Positions 36,652-47,378 of a stretch of 64,000 nucleotides of DNA are shown here, piece by piece. A program made the translations under genes and the position numbers. The notes below the pieces were generated by a model. It did not search any database. It had not been told where the DNA came from and worked only from the letters and a program-made list of their open reading frames with translations. Within the stretch, counting starts at the first letter, position 1; every line of letters starts with the position of its first letter. The stretch comes from Cucumis sativus. Taxonomy: Eukaryota > Streptophyta > Magnoliopsida > Cucurbitales > Cucurbitaceae. The DNA lies in the NCBI RefSeq assembly GCF_000004075.3, contig NC_026655.2, positions 21,747,489 through 21,811,488 of the forward strand. The letters are read 5' to 3'.

Positions 36652-38172
36652 TGTAAAAATTGAGTGAGGATATGAAATTGTTAATACACAGGATGGGAGT
36701 GATGGGAAGTGCTTCAAAAGGATCCACATCTAGTGAAAGAATGATTACGGACAAGGGAAAGGGAATAATGAATGAGGAACAAGTTCAAGAAGAAAAAAGT
36801 GAACAAAAAACTAACCCGGTGGTGGATGAGGGAGTTGGAGTACCATGTGCACCAAATATCCGTGAGATACCCCTTTTTGACATGAGCTACGAAAACTGGA
36901 GGTGTCGATATTTAAAGGGGAGGAAGAAGAGAATGTGGATGGATAGCTACAACGTGTGGAGCGCTATTTTGTGGTGAATATCTGACGGAGAGAGATAAGT
37001 TGGATGCGGCGGTCCTGTGCTTGGAGGGGGAAGCTTTGGACTGGTATCAATGGAAGGAGGATAGAAAGAAAATCGGCAGCTGGACAGAATTCCGATAGCT
37101 TCTGTGGGCCAGATTCAAAGCGTCCGACCAAGGAGATAAACACGCAAGGTTGATGAAATTACAGCAGGAGACCACCGTGAGGGATTACCGGCGGCGATTT
37201 GAACAATTTTCGGTCGCCTTAAAGATATGAGTGATGCAGCCCTAGAAAGTAAGTTTGTGTGTGGGCTGAAGGAAGAGATCCAAAGTGAGATCTGAAAATT
37301 GAATCCAGTGGGCCTAGAGGCTAAAATGTTAATGGCCCAAATAATTGAGAAGATGATCGAGTGGTTCAATTGAAGAGAATTCATGGGGCAAGTGGAAACC
37401 CTAATTTATCAATTAAAATGTCAAATAGTGGGCCAAGCAGGTCGAGAAGTCAAACTGGGTCAAAGGCCTCAGATCGGGTCGCTACATCACGAACGATTAC
37501 GATTAACCCTAGCCGAAATTCGTCGTACTCGTCCACGGCGATTACTTCATCGCAGGAATCGGGCGCGAAGAGTACGTTGTCTGACCATACCGCCGAATGA
37601 CTGACAACGAAGTGCGGATTAAGAAGGAAAAAGGTTTGTGTTTTAGATGTGACGAGAAGTTTAGTCTAGGGCACCGCTGCAAAAGACGTGAATTGAACAT
37701 CATTGCTGTACAAGAAGGGGAAGACTTAAGTGACAAAACCGATCAAGTGGGGGAAGAAATCGAAACCAACGGGAATGAGGAAGTCAATACAGAAATAGTG
37801 AATCTGTAAATAAATTCATTGGTAGGTTTCAATTCGCCGAAAACCATAAAAATTAAAGGAGAAATAAGGGGACGTGAGGTTGTGGTGCTGATCGATGGGG
37901 GAGCCACGCACAATTTTATTGCAGAAGAGGTAGTCAAAGAGCTAAAAATTTCAGTAGAAACCATGGATGCATATATGGGGTTGTTCTGGGAACCGGAGGC
38001 GTAGTCCAAGCAACCAGTGTGTGTAAGGATGTAAACCTGACAATCGCCAATTTATCAATCACTCACGATTTTCTCCCTCTACCACTCGGAGTGCCGACGT
38101 TATATTAGGAGTTACTTGGTTGGAAATGTTAGGGAAAGTAATTTTTTATTACAAGTTGTCGGAGATGGAATT
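36652..38172 (+). pseudogene. Ty3/gypsy gag-protease remnant (first element)
   Basis: Interrupted frames give a gag domain (LDAAVLCLEGEALDWYQW near 37002-37055, then MKLQQETTVRDYRRRFEQF), a zinc-knuckle-like segment (CFRCDEKFSLGHRCKRRELN at about 37641-37700) and an aspartic protease active-site motif with Gly replacing the usual Ser/Thr (VLIDGGATHNFI near 37885). The capsid side is related to, but clearly distinct from, that of the next element. Reverse transcriptase and integrase are absent: about 70 bases after the protease region the sequence runs straight into the LTR at 38173. Several stops and frame changes make it non-functional. Confidence 0.8.
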
Positions 38173-38548
38173 TGTGAGAGCCCCAATCATACATACGTAT
38201 GTTAGGAAGGGTAAGAAGGGAAACTCACCAACATGTAAGGAGAGAGAATGAGTGGGAAATAAAAGAATGTGCAGGTGGGTCCCACTGGGTAGGAATTTGA
38301 GGGTGAGTATAAATAGAATGATTGAGAAATAGGGATAGGTATCTTTTTGGTTATCTTTTAAGAAAGGGAGGCGGCAGCAGCCGATAGGAGAGGGGTATCC
38401 TTCTTGTGAAGGGTGCTGGTATGTTCTTGTTTTCATTCCTTATTGTAGCTGTAACTTTGGGCTATATATATAAATAAAGGATCACAGGGTGCTGTCTCTG
38501 TTTAGCCATAGTTGGGTATTTTATTAGAAAGGGTGTAGAATCCTAACA
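38173..38548 (+). repeat. 5' LTR
   Basis: 376 bases, TG...CA ends. Contains GGGCTATATATATAAATAAAG, a likely TATA/poly(A)-signal region, near 38459-38480, followed by an 18-base stretch absent from the 3' LTR. It lacks a duplication within GTTCTTGTT seen in the 3' LTR. Confidence 0.88.
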
Positions 38549-38549
38549 T

Positions 38550-41500
38550 TTGGTATCAGAGCCCGACAAAAAGAAAAAACTGGGGGTGGTTACGCGTCGC
38601 ATGGCACAAAGACAAATGGAGGAACGAATGGAAGGAACCGAGAAGGAGCTGCTGAGCATGAAAGAAATGCTACTGGAAATGAAGAAATCTATGGAAAGAC
38701 TGACAGAGGAACTAAGAGAGAATCATAGCTATAAGAAAAGAGATGAATCCGGAACATCTGATGGATCCAGCATGAAGCTGAAAGGAAAAGTAGAAGAATC
38801 AGAAGTCTCTAATGAGGAAAATGGAAGCAATGTGGATCGAAGTAAGTACGCAAAGTTAGAAATGCCTATGTTCTTAGGTGAAAATCCAGAATCCTGGGTA
38901 TATAGAGCAGAACATTTCTTTGAGATGAACAACCTGCCAGAAAACGAGAAGATCAGAGTGGCGGTGGTCAGTTTTGGGCAAGAGGAAGTGGACTGGTACA
39001 GGTGGACGCATAATAGGAAGAAAGTAGAGTCATGGGAAGATTTGAAAGGGAGGATGTTTGATTTCTTCAAGGACTCAGGACAAACAAGTCTAGTGGCACG
39101 CTTGATTAGGATTCAACAAGATGGATCCTACAGTGAGTATGTGAAGAAATTTGTCACATATTCAGCTCCCCTCCCTCACATGGAGGAAAGTGTGTTACGC
39201 GATGCTTTTCTGACCGGTCTGGAACCCAATCTTCAGGCAGAAGTCGTTAGTCGTTACCTCGAACATTGGAAGATTGTATGAGGGAGGCTCAACTAGTCAA
39301 TGATCGGAATGTAGCAATGAAATTGACTAAGACCGAGGGCAGGACAGTGGAACCAAAGAAAAAAGAAGAGTATGCAGGAAAAATCCAAGATGGAACAGAC
39401 AAAGGCTACATGAGGAGGACAGATTTCCCCATAAAACAAGTAACTATACCTATTAAGGGTAGTTATCAAAAAAGTGAACCTCCTATCAAACGACTTTCAG
39501 ACGCAGAATTCAGGTCCAGATTGGATAAGGGCCTATGTTTTAAATGTAATGAGAAATATACACCAGGGCACAGATGTAGAGTGAAGGAAAAAAGGGAGCT
39601 GATGTTATTTATCATGAATGAAGAGGAGAGCAAGGAAGAGGAAGGCAAGATGGAAGGGGAACCAGGGGAAACAGTGGAATTAAACCATCTGGATTTTGCT
39701 GAAGGGGAGGAAATAGAATTGAAGACAATCCATGGGATGGCATCGAAGGGAACGATGAAGCTGAAGGGAAATATAAAGGGCAAAGGAGTGATAGTGCTGA
39801 TTGATAGTGGAGCAACCCATAATTTTATACATAACCGGACAGTAAAGGAAAAGAACTTATATTTGGAAAAAGGTAACCCGTTTGGTTACAATTGGAGATG
39901 GCACCAAGTGTACAGGCAAGGGTGTTTGCAAGAGAGTGGAATTGGAACTACAAGGGGTGGTGGTGGTGGCTGATTTTTTTGCTATTGAGTTGGGAAATGT
40001 GGATGTAATATTGGGTATGCAGTGGCTGGATACAACAGGCACCATGAAGATACATTGGCCATCTCTAACAATGTCTTTCTGGTTAGGCAAACAGAAAATT
40101 ATCTTGAAAGGAGACCCATCCCTCATCCAAGCAGAATGTTCCCTGAAAACCATTGAGAAAACGTGGGAAAATGAAGATCAGGGTTTTCTGTTGGAATTCC
40201 AAAAGTATGAAGTAGACACGGAGGTGGAAGTGGAGCAGGAAATGAAAGGGGACGAGGAAGAGATTCCAATGATTAAAAATCTGTTACAACAGTATGCAGA
40301 CATCTTTGAGGATCCAAAACAACTACCCCTAAGAGAGAAATAGATCACCGTATATTGGTTTTACCGAACCAAAGGCCCATCAATTTCAGACCATATAAAT
40401 ATGGTTATGTACAGAAGGAGGAAATTGAGAAATTGGTGGTGGAAATGCTGCAAGCAGGTGTGATACGTCCCAGTCATAGCCCTTACTCCAGCCCTGTTTT
40501 ATTGGTCAAAAAGAAAGATGGAGGGTGGCGCTTTTGTGTAGATTACCGGAAACTCAACCAAGTAACCATATCGGACAAATTTCCTATCCCAGTGATAGAA
40601 GAACTGCTGGATGAATTACATGGAGCCACGGTTTTCTCAAAACTAGATCTGAAGTCTGGTTACCATCAAATAAGGATGCAGAAGGAAGATGTTGAGAAGA
40701 CCGCGTTCAGAACACATGAGGGTCACTATGAATTTTTGGTAATGCCCTTCGGTCTTACAAACGCACCAGCCACCTTCCAGTCCTTGATGAATCAGGTATT
40801 CAAACCTTTCTTAAGAAGGTGTGTATTGGTATTCTTCGATGATATACTTGTATATAGCAAGGATATATCAGAACATGAGAAACATCTAGGGATGGTATTT
40901 GCAGTGTTGAGGGATAACCATCTATTTGCAAATAAGAAGAAGTGTGTCATAGCTCACTCCAAAATCCAATATTTGGGGCATATAATTTCGAGTAAAGGAG
41001 TACAGGCTGATGAGGAGAAGATCAAAGACATGGTGAAATGGCCTCAGCCGAAAGATGTCACGGGTCTGAGAGGATTTCTGGGATTATCGGGCTATTATCG
41101 TAGGTTTGTGAAAGGATACGGAGAAATTGCAGCCCCTTGACCAGATTGTTGCAAAAGAATTCTTTTGCGTGGGATGAACAAGCAACCGACGCTTTTGAAA
41201 AATTAAAGATGGCCATGACTACTATCCGGTGCTAGCACTGCCGAATTGGGATCTACCTTTTTTAATCGAAACAGATGCTTCAGGGACAGGATTGGGAGCT
41301 GTACTTTCACAGAATGGTCACCCCATAGCCTTCTTCAGCCAGAAATTGTCGACACGAGCTCAGGCCAAGTCCATTTACGAAAGAGAACTGATGGCTGTAG
41401 TATTATCAGTGCAGAAATGGCGTCATTATCTATTAGGAAGGAAGTTTACAATTATCTCAGATCAAAAGGCATTGAAATTTCTCCTAGAGCAGAGGAAGTA

Positions 41501-43178
41501 CAACCCCAATTTCAGAAATGGCTGACCAAACTGCTGGGATACGATTTTGAAAATATTATACCAACCTGGATTACAAAACAAAGCAGCAGATGCCCTTTCT
41601 AGGATGGAATATCCGCTGGAAGTAAACTCCTTGACGACAACTGGCATTGTAGACATGGAAGTGATAGACAAGGAAGTCAACCAAGATGAGGAATTACAGA
41701 AAACCATTAAAGAATTGAAACAGAATCCAGAGGGAATTAGCAAATTTAGCTGGGAGAATGGGAAACTGTTCTACAAGAAGAGAGTGGTATTATCAAAGAA
41801 GTCGTCAGTGATTCCCACATTGCTGCATACATTCCATGACTCCATCTTAGGAGGACACTCGGGATTCTTGAGGACATATAAAAGGATGAGCGGAGAGCTG
41901 TACTGGGAGGGAATGAAGGCTGATATAAAGAAATATGTGGAACAGTGTGAGATTTGTCAAAGAAACAAATATGAGGCCACGAAACCAGCAGGGGTATTAC
42001 ATCCACTTCCTGCTCCGGAAGCCATACTAGAAGAATGGTCAATGGATTTCATAGAAGGGTTACCGAAGGCAGGGGGAATGAATGTGATAATGGTGGTGGT
42101 AGACAGATTGAGCAAGTATGCTTATTTCATCACTATGAAGCACCCTTTCACAGCTAAACAAGTGGCGACGACATTCATTGAAAAGATCATCAGCAAGCAT
42201 GGGGTTCCAAAATCCATAGTATCCGACAGGGATAAAGTTTTCATTAGTCATTTTTGGAAGGAGTTATTTACAACTATGGGAACTAAACTGAAAAGAAGCA
42301 CGGCGTTCCACCCACAAACAGATGGGCAAACGGAAAGGGTAAACCAATGTCTGGAGACATACTTGAGATGCTTTTGCAATGAGCAACCTCAAAGGTGGCA
42401 TAAGTTCATTCCATGGGCTGAACTGTGGTATAACACTACTTTCCATTCATCCATACGTTCCAACCCTTTCAAGATTGTATATGGAAGGCAACCACCCCCG
42501 ATTCTATCCTACGGAACCCGAAAAACTCAGAATGATGAGGTAGAAATAATGCTCAAGGAGAGAGATCTGGCATTGAACGCCTTGAAGGAGAACCTTCACT
42601 TAGCCCAAAACCGCATGAAGAAATGGGCAGACACCAAAAGAAGGGAATTGAAGTTCAAGGTGGGTGATGAAGTATACCTAAAGCTCAGACCTTATAGGCA
42701 GAGATCCTTAGCTCGGAAAAGGTGTGAAAAGCTGGCTCCAAAATTCTACGGGCCTTACACAATCATTGAAGAGATAGGAGAGGTGGCCTATAGATTGAAA
42801 CTTCCACCAGAGGCGAGTATTCATGATGTGTTCCACATCTCACAGTTGAAGCTCAAGTTAGGTAAGCAGAAGGTTGTGCAGCAACAGCAACCTATGTTGA
42901 CAACAGATTTCGAATTACAACTATGGCCAGAACAGGTATTGGGAATTCGCTGGAACAAAGAATTGGGAGCTAACGAATGGCTAGTCAAGTGGAAGAATTT
43001 ACCAGAAACTGAAGCCACATGGGAAGCTGTCTATCAAATGAATCAACAGTTTCCCACATTCCACCTTGAGGACAAGGTGAATTTGGAACCGAGGGGTGTT
43101 GTGAGACCCCCAATCATACATACGTATGTTAGGAAGGGTAAGAAGGGAAACTCACCAACATGTAAGGAGAGAGAATGA
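38550..43178 (+). pseudogene. Ty3/gypsy Gag-Pol polyprotein, multiple single-base frame breaks
   Basis: Domains in order: coiled-coil N-terminus; gag (LEMPMFLGENPESWVYRAEH); zinc-knuckle-like CFKCNEKYTPGHRC near 39535; protease LIDSGATHNFI near 39799; reverse transcriptase 40355-41140 ([32 protein letters not shown]); RNase H 41229-41525 (ETDASGTGLGAVLSQ); integrase from 41547 with a zinc region (GGHSGFLRTYKR, CEICQRNK) and DDE-type core; chromodomain near 42945-43080 (EWLVKWKNLPETEATWEA). The frame changes near 39258, 39880, 40338, 41139, 41200, 41490 and 41540, each by about one base. No nonsense substitution is needed to explain the interruptions. The last frame runs through the integrase into the 3' LTR and stops at 43178. 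As written it cannot make a full protein. Confidence 0.88.
38551..38562 (+). other. primer-binding site, initiator tRNA-Met type
   Basis: TGGTATCAGAGC lies two bases after the 5' LTR. This is the standard plant sequence complementary to the 3' end of initiator tRNA-Met, used to prime minus-strand synthesis. Confidence 0.92.
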
Positions 43179-43469
43179 GTGGGAAATAAAAGAATGTGCA
43201 GGTGGGTCCCACTGGGTAGGAATTTGAGGGTGAGTATAAATAGAATGATTGAGAAATAGGGATAGGTATCTTTTTGGTTATCTTTTAGAAAGGGAGGCGG
43301 CAGCAGCCGATAGGAGAGGGGTATCCTTCTTGTGAAGGGTGCAGGTTTGTTCTTGTTGTTCATTGTTCTTGTTTTCATTCCTTATTGTAGCTGTAACTTT
43401 GGGCTATATATTCTGTCTCTGTTTAGCCCTAGTTGGGTATTTATTTAAAAAGGGTGTAGAATCCTAACA
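43100..43469 (+). repeat. 3' LTR
   Basis: 370 bases, nearly the same as the 5' LTR, TG...CA ends. The polyprotein frame overlaps its first 79 bases, so the polypurine tract (a weak GAGGGG at 43091-43096) is inside coding sequence. The next base starts an in-frame SDR coding fragment. Confidence 0.88.
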
Positions 43470-43625
43470 GAGGTATATTCCCGAACCCCGCTTCGACGCT
43501 TGGGCGAACCAAGTGAAGTATCATCCTTAGTTGCATTCCTTTGCCTACCTGCTTCATCTTATATTACTGGCCAAATCATTGGTGTTGATGGAGGGATGTC
43601 TGTTAATGGCTTTGACCCAAAATAA
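43470..43625 (+). pseudogene. tropinone-reductase-like SDR, last 52 codons
   Basis: From the first base after the LTR the frame reads [19 protein letters not shown], then [29 protein letters not shown] and a TAA at 43623-43625. This is the C-terminal end of the plant tropinone-reductase-like short-chain dehydrogenase/reductase family, which uses NADPH on small carbonyl substrates. The cofactor-binding TGxxxGIG region and the catalytic Ser/YxxxK are not in the window; they would lie upstream, in the gap or lost. The fragment begins exactly at the LTR end, so the retroelement sits in the coding exon and the gene is disrupted. Confidence 0.85.
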
Positions 43626-45428
43626 CATTATAAATGAACATCTTCTATTTATCCCCACTCCCCTCTCGGATATGTCTAGTTCGAGTGTTGATTTTTCTTT
43701 CACTTGCAAGGATGACACTCGCAAACAATTGATTGAAGCTTTTCGTTTCTTTTTCTTCAAAATGTTATCATGCTGAATGGTTCATGATATTTGAAAGGAA
43801 AAACGAGTTCTATAGTTTGGGGAACATTGAGGTATGATAGGAACCATGACTACGGCTTGCTTTCGAATGTGATTGCTTTTGCAGAGATGTGTTTATGTTA
43901 TAAACTATCATTGTAGATGAAGAATAATTTTTACTTAATTTTTTGAAATTCATTTTGGTATAGATATCCGTGTGTATTTGAATGATTAAAACCCATTTAG
44001 CTTATGAATTATTTCAAGTTTCTTTGTTCTTATTTTTTATCATACTTTATACTGACACAAAAGTGGTTGCTAGTGAAATTTGGAGGGTCAGCCTTGATTT
44101 TCCACAACATTGATAGAGGAAAGGAAATCACTGAAATTATGTCCCAAAGGCTAAAACCATTTTTCTTTTATGTTATCTTGTATTGCTATTTTGATATCTG
44201 TTTTTCTTTACATACAACAATCTGACTTGAATGGATTTTTCTTTTAATATGATGAACAGAAAAAGGTAATCAAACAATCGTAAATTAAAATACATACCAC
44301 AGTAAGAAAAGATATACAAACAAAGGTAGTTGAAGAAGGTTGGAGAAAGACAGTAAATACATCAGTAAGAAGAAAAAAGAAAGGTGGAAATGAGCAAACC
44401 AACGACCAAAATTACGAAAACTTGAATCTTTCGACATTTGTTGTTCAATTTAAAATCACTACGAGGGTTGCACAATAAGAATTGCGGTGATATACCTAAC
44501 ACGATGATACGTAAATTGTTCGTGTGACGTAAGTAAAATATTAATTTTCATGGAAAGAGGGTGATTCGTAAGGATGGGTTATGAAAAAAAGTGGGTGATT
44601 CCTAAGGATGGCCTCCGTTCAAATGAAAAATTGTCCCAACTTTAATATTTAAGAGGGAATGAAAAGTGGTCTCTTACTTACGTCTCATACCTTATGAATT
44701 TACTAATTTGTTCCTAAAACCATCAGTGCACTCGATCCTCGATACTTTATGTATTAGATGTTAGATACTTGATCTTTGATCTTAGCCACTTGGCGATCGA
44801 TGATTGATGCGTGATGCTCTATGTTTTATTTATGTTGTATATGTTTACCACTTGATCCTCCATTCTTAAAGAAACAAGGAAAAATAAAGGAAAAAAAGAG
44901 AGAGTAGAAATGTAGAAAAGGAAAGAAGAAATTCAGAAAATAGACACAAAAGAAAGAAAAAGTATAAAAAAGAATATGTAGAATAAAAAGAAAAAAATGG
45001 AAAAAAATGTACATTCCTACTAAATTTGAGCATCAACAAAACATAAAAGTAAAAAACAAATGACAAAAAAAATGAAAATAAATATAATTTATATAGAAAA
45101 GAAAAAACAAAGCAAATATTTAAAATTAAAACATATAAATGCAATTTTCCTATTAATGATTTGGGGTTAGTGTAAATTTGAAAGTTAAAAAGCGTTTTTG
45201 TTTAGGGCCAATTATGCAAATTTCCGAAATAGAAAAAAAAAAGAAATATCAGATCATCATGAAATTGAAATCTTGAGATTTTGATTTTTAATAAGGTCAG
45301 AGTGTGGAGAGAGCGTCATCTCAATCACTCTCAGATATTTCACTGATTCATCCTTCAAAAATCACACAGCTTCTACTCAAATTCGCTCATGGGATGATTT
45401 GAACATAATTCACTTGAATCCTTCTGTC
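43626..45428. other. intergenic DNA, 5' flank of the PPR gene
   Basis: No gene recognised. Purine-rich AT tracts lie at 44870-45080. Two minimal upstream ORFs overlap at 45389-45402, just before the PPR start. Confidence 0.5.
45389..45402 (+). promoter_or_regulatory. two overlapping minimal uORFs before CRR2
   Basis: ATGGGATGA (45389-45397) and ATGATTTGA (45394-45402) are two-codon upstream ORFs in different frames, 27-32 bases before the main ATG at 45429. If in the mRNA they would force re-initiation at a short distance. Confidence 0.4.
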
Positions 45429-47378
45429 ATGTGGGCGCTTCGTACTCCCTATTCTACCCATTACCCACCTTCCTCTCCCCGCTATTCCACTTCAAAACTC
45501 TCCGTTTCCTCCTTCTCCTTCAATCCTTCAACCCCCCCAAATTCAAATAATAATCACTTGATTCAATCTCTGTGTAAACAGGGCAATCTCAAACAAGCCC
45601 TTTACCTCCTCTCCCATGAATCCAATCCTACCCAGCAAACCTGCGAGCTTCTAATCCTCTCCGCCGCTCGCCGGAACTCTCTTTCCGATGCCCTTGACGT
45701 CCATCAGCTTCTCGTCGATGGGGGTTTTGACCAAGACCCTTTTTTGGCCACCAAGCTTATCAATATGTTTTCCGAATTGGACACTGTCGACAATGCGCGC
45801 AAGGTGTTTGACAAAACGCGTAAGAGAACTATATATGTTTGGAATGCGTTGTTTAGAGCTCTTGCGTTGGCGGGTCGTGGAAACGACGTATTGGAATTGT
45901 ATCCCCGGATGAATATGATGGGAGTTTCTTCTGATAGGTTTACTTATACTTATTTGCTCAAAGCTTGTGTTGCTTCAGAGTGTTTGGTTTCGTTTCTCCA
46001 GAAGGGTAAAGAGATTCATGCGCATATTTTGAGACATGGGTATGGAGCTCATGTTCATGTTATGACTACTCTGATGGATATGTACGCAAGGTTTGGGTGT
46101 GTTTCTTATGCCAGTGCAGTGTTTGATGAAATGCCTGTGAAAAATGTGGTTTCTTGGAGTGCTATGATTGCATGCTATGCAAAGAATGGGAAGCCATACG
46201 AAGCTTTGGAACTCTTTCGTGAGATGATGCTCAATACCCACGATTCAGTGCCGAATTCTGTGACGATGGTCAGTGTACTCCAAGCTTGTGCTGCTTTTGC
46301 TGCTTTGGAGCAAGGGAAGCTTATCCACGCTTACATTCTTAGGAGGGGTCTGGATTCAATCTTGCCAGTTATAAGTGCTCTTATAACCATGTATGCAAGA
46401 TGTGGTAAGCTTGAGTCAGGCCAACTAATTTTTGACCGTATGCATAAGAAAGATGTTGTCTTATGGAATTCATTGATTTCGAGTTATGGACTGCATGGAT
46501 ATGGAAGAAAAGCAATCAAAATTTTTGAAGAGATGATTGACCATGGATTCTCACCTAGTCACATATCATTTATAAGTGTTTTGGGTGCTTGCAGCCATAC
46601 TGGGCTTGTTGAAGAGGGGAAGAAGTTGTTTGAATCCATGGTAAAAGAACATGGTATACAGCCTAGTGTAGAGCACTATGCTTGTATGGTTGATCTTCTT
46701 GGCCGTGCCAACCGGTTGGATGAAGCAGCCAAGATTATAGAAGATCTGCGTATCGAACCAGGGCCCAAAGTATGGGGTTCTCTTCTTGGTGCCTGTAGGA
46801 TTCATTGCCATGTTGAGCTTGCTGAACGAGCAAGCAAACGGCTTTTCAAGCTTGAGCCTACAAATGCTGGGAATTATGTACTTCTGGCTGATATTTATGC
46901 AGAAGCTGAAATGTGGGATGAGGTAAAGAGAGTGAAAAAACTTCTTGATTCTCGTGAATTACAAAAGGTCCCTGGTAGAAGTTGGATTGAAGTACGAAGG
47001 AAAATCTATTCATTTACATCTGTTGATGAGTTCAACCCACAGGGAGAGCAACTTCATGCCCTGTTAGTGAATTTGTCAAATGAAATGAAGCAAAGAGGAT
47101 ATACCCCACAAACAAAACTGGTTCTGTATGACCTTGATCAGGAAGAAAAGGAAAGGATTGTGTTGGGTCATAGCGAAAAACTCGCAGTTGCTTTTGGACT
47201 AATCAATACAAGCAAGGGGGACACCATAAGAATAACTAAGAACTTGAGGCTATGTGAAGACTGCCATTCCGTCACAAAATTCATTTCCAAGTTTGCCGAT
47301 CGAGAGATTATGGTTCGAGATTTGAATCGTTTCCACCATTTCAAAGATGGAGTTTGCTCTTGTGGAGATTATTGGTAG
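45429..47378 (+). CDS. CRR2: CRR2-like PPR-DYW protein, chloroplast RNA processing
   Basis: Single-exon frame of 649 residues. The ATG at 45429 is the first in-frame one; upstream residues have no Met. The N-terminus is Ser/Thr/Pro-rich and poor in acidic residues, as in a chloroplast transit peptide. PLS-type pentatricopeptide repeats follow, visible blocks including DPFLATKLINMFSELDTVDN, NVVSWSAMIACYAKNGKPYE and DVVLWNSLISSYGLHGYGRK. E/E+ motifs come next, then a full DYW domain with HSEKLAVAFGLI, the CxDCH zinc/deaminase-like motif (CEDCHS) and the terminal CSCGDYW. Strong similarity across the length is recalled to Arabidopsis CRR2 (At3g46790), needed for processing of the chloroplast rps7-ndhB intergenic RNA and so for the NDH complex. 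The frame is uninterrupted over 1950 bases, unlike several neighbours. Orthology is confident but not tested by search. Confidence 0.93.
   Translation: MWALRTPYSTHYPPSSPRYSTSKLSVSSFSFNPSTPPNSNNNHLIQSLCKQGNLKQALYLLSHESNPTQQTCELLILSAARRNSLSDALDVHQLLVDGGFDQDPFLATKLINMFSELDTVDNARKVFDKTRKRTIYVWNALFRALALAGRGNDVLELYPRMNMMGVSSDRFTYTYLLKACVASECLVSFLQKGKEIHAHILRHGYGAHVHVMTTLMDMYARFGCVSYASAVFDEMPVKNVVSWSAMIACYAKNGKPYEALELFREMMLNTHDSVPNSVTMVSVLQACAAFAALEQGKLIHAYILRRGLDSILPVISALITMYARCGKLESGQLIFDRMHKKDVVLWNSLISSYGLHGYGRKAIKIFEEMIDHGFSPSHISFISVLGACSHTGLVEEGKKLFESMVKEHGIQPSVEHYACMVDLLGRANRLDEAAKIIEDLRIEPGPKVWGSLLGACRIHCHVELAERASKRLFKLEPTNAGNYVLLADIYAEAEMWDEVKRVKKLLDSRELQKVPGRSWIEVRRKIYSFTSVDEFNPQGEQLHALLVNLSNEMKQRGYTPQTKLVLYDLDQEEKERIVLGHSEKLAVAFGLINTSKGDTIRITKNLRLCEDCHSVTKFISKFADREIMVRDLNRFHHFKDGVCSCGDYW

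Larger units (their letters stand above)
38173..43469 (+). mobile_element. Ty3/gypsy LTR retrotransposon with chromodomain (second element)
   Basis: Two LTRs (38173-38548 and 43100-43469), both starting TGTGAGA and ending CCTAACA, enclose a primer-binding site and a full gag-protease-RT-RNaseH-integrase-chromodomain region in the Ty3/gypsy order. The LTRs differ by a handful of substitutions plus a few short indels, so insertion is moderately recent. No 5-bp target duplication is found: GAATT precedes the left LTR and GAGGT follows the right one. The left boundary joins another element's remnant; the right boundary is in a host SDR exon. Confidence 0.9.

Noticed and set aside
36124-36754. Long open frames across the N run
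   Set aside because: They exist only because N codons contain no stops; the region is an assembly gap.
38550-43178. Endogenous pararetrovirus or other virus
   Set aside because: LTRs with TG...CA ends, tRNA-Met primer site and integrase plus chromodomain identify a Ty3/gypsy retrotransposon; no movement or coat protein was seen.
44826-45144. Phe/Leu-rich membrane-like frames on the minus strand
   Set aside because: Produced by purine-rich low-complexity DNA; no conserved motif.
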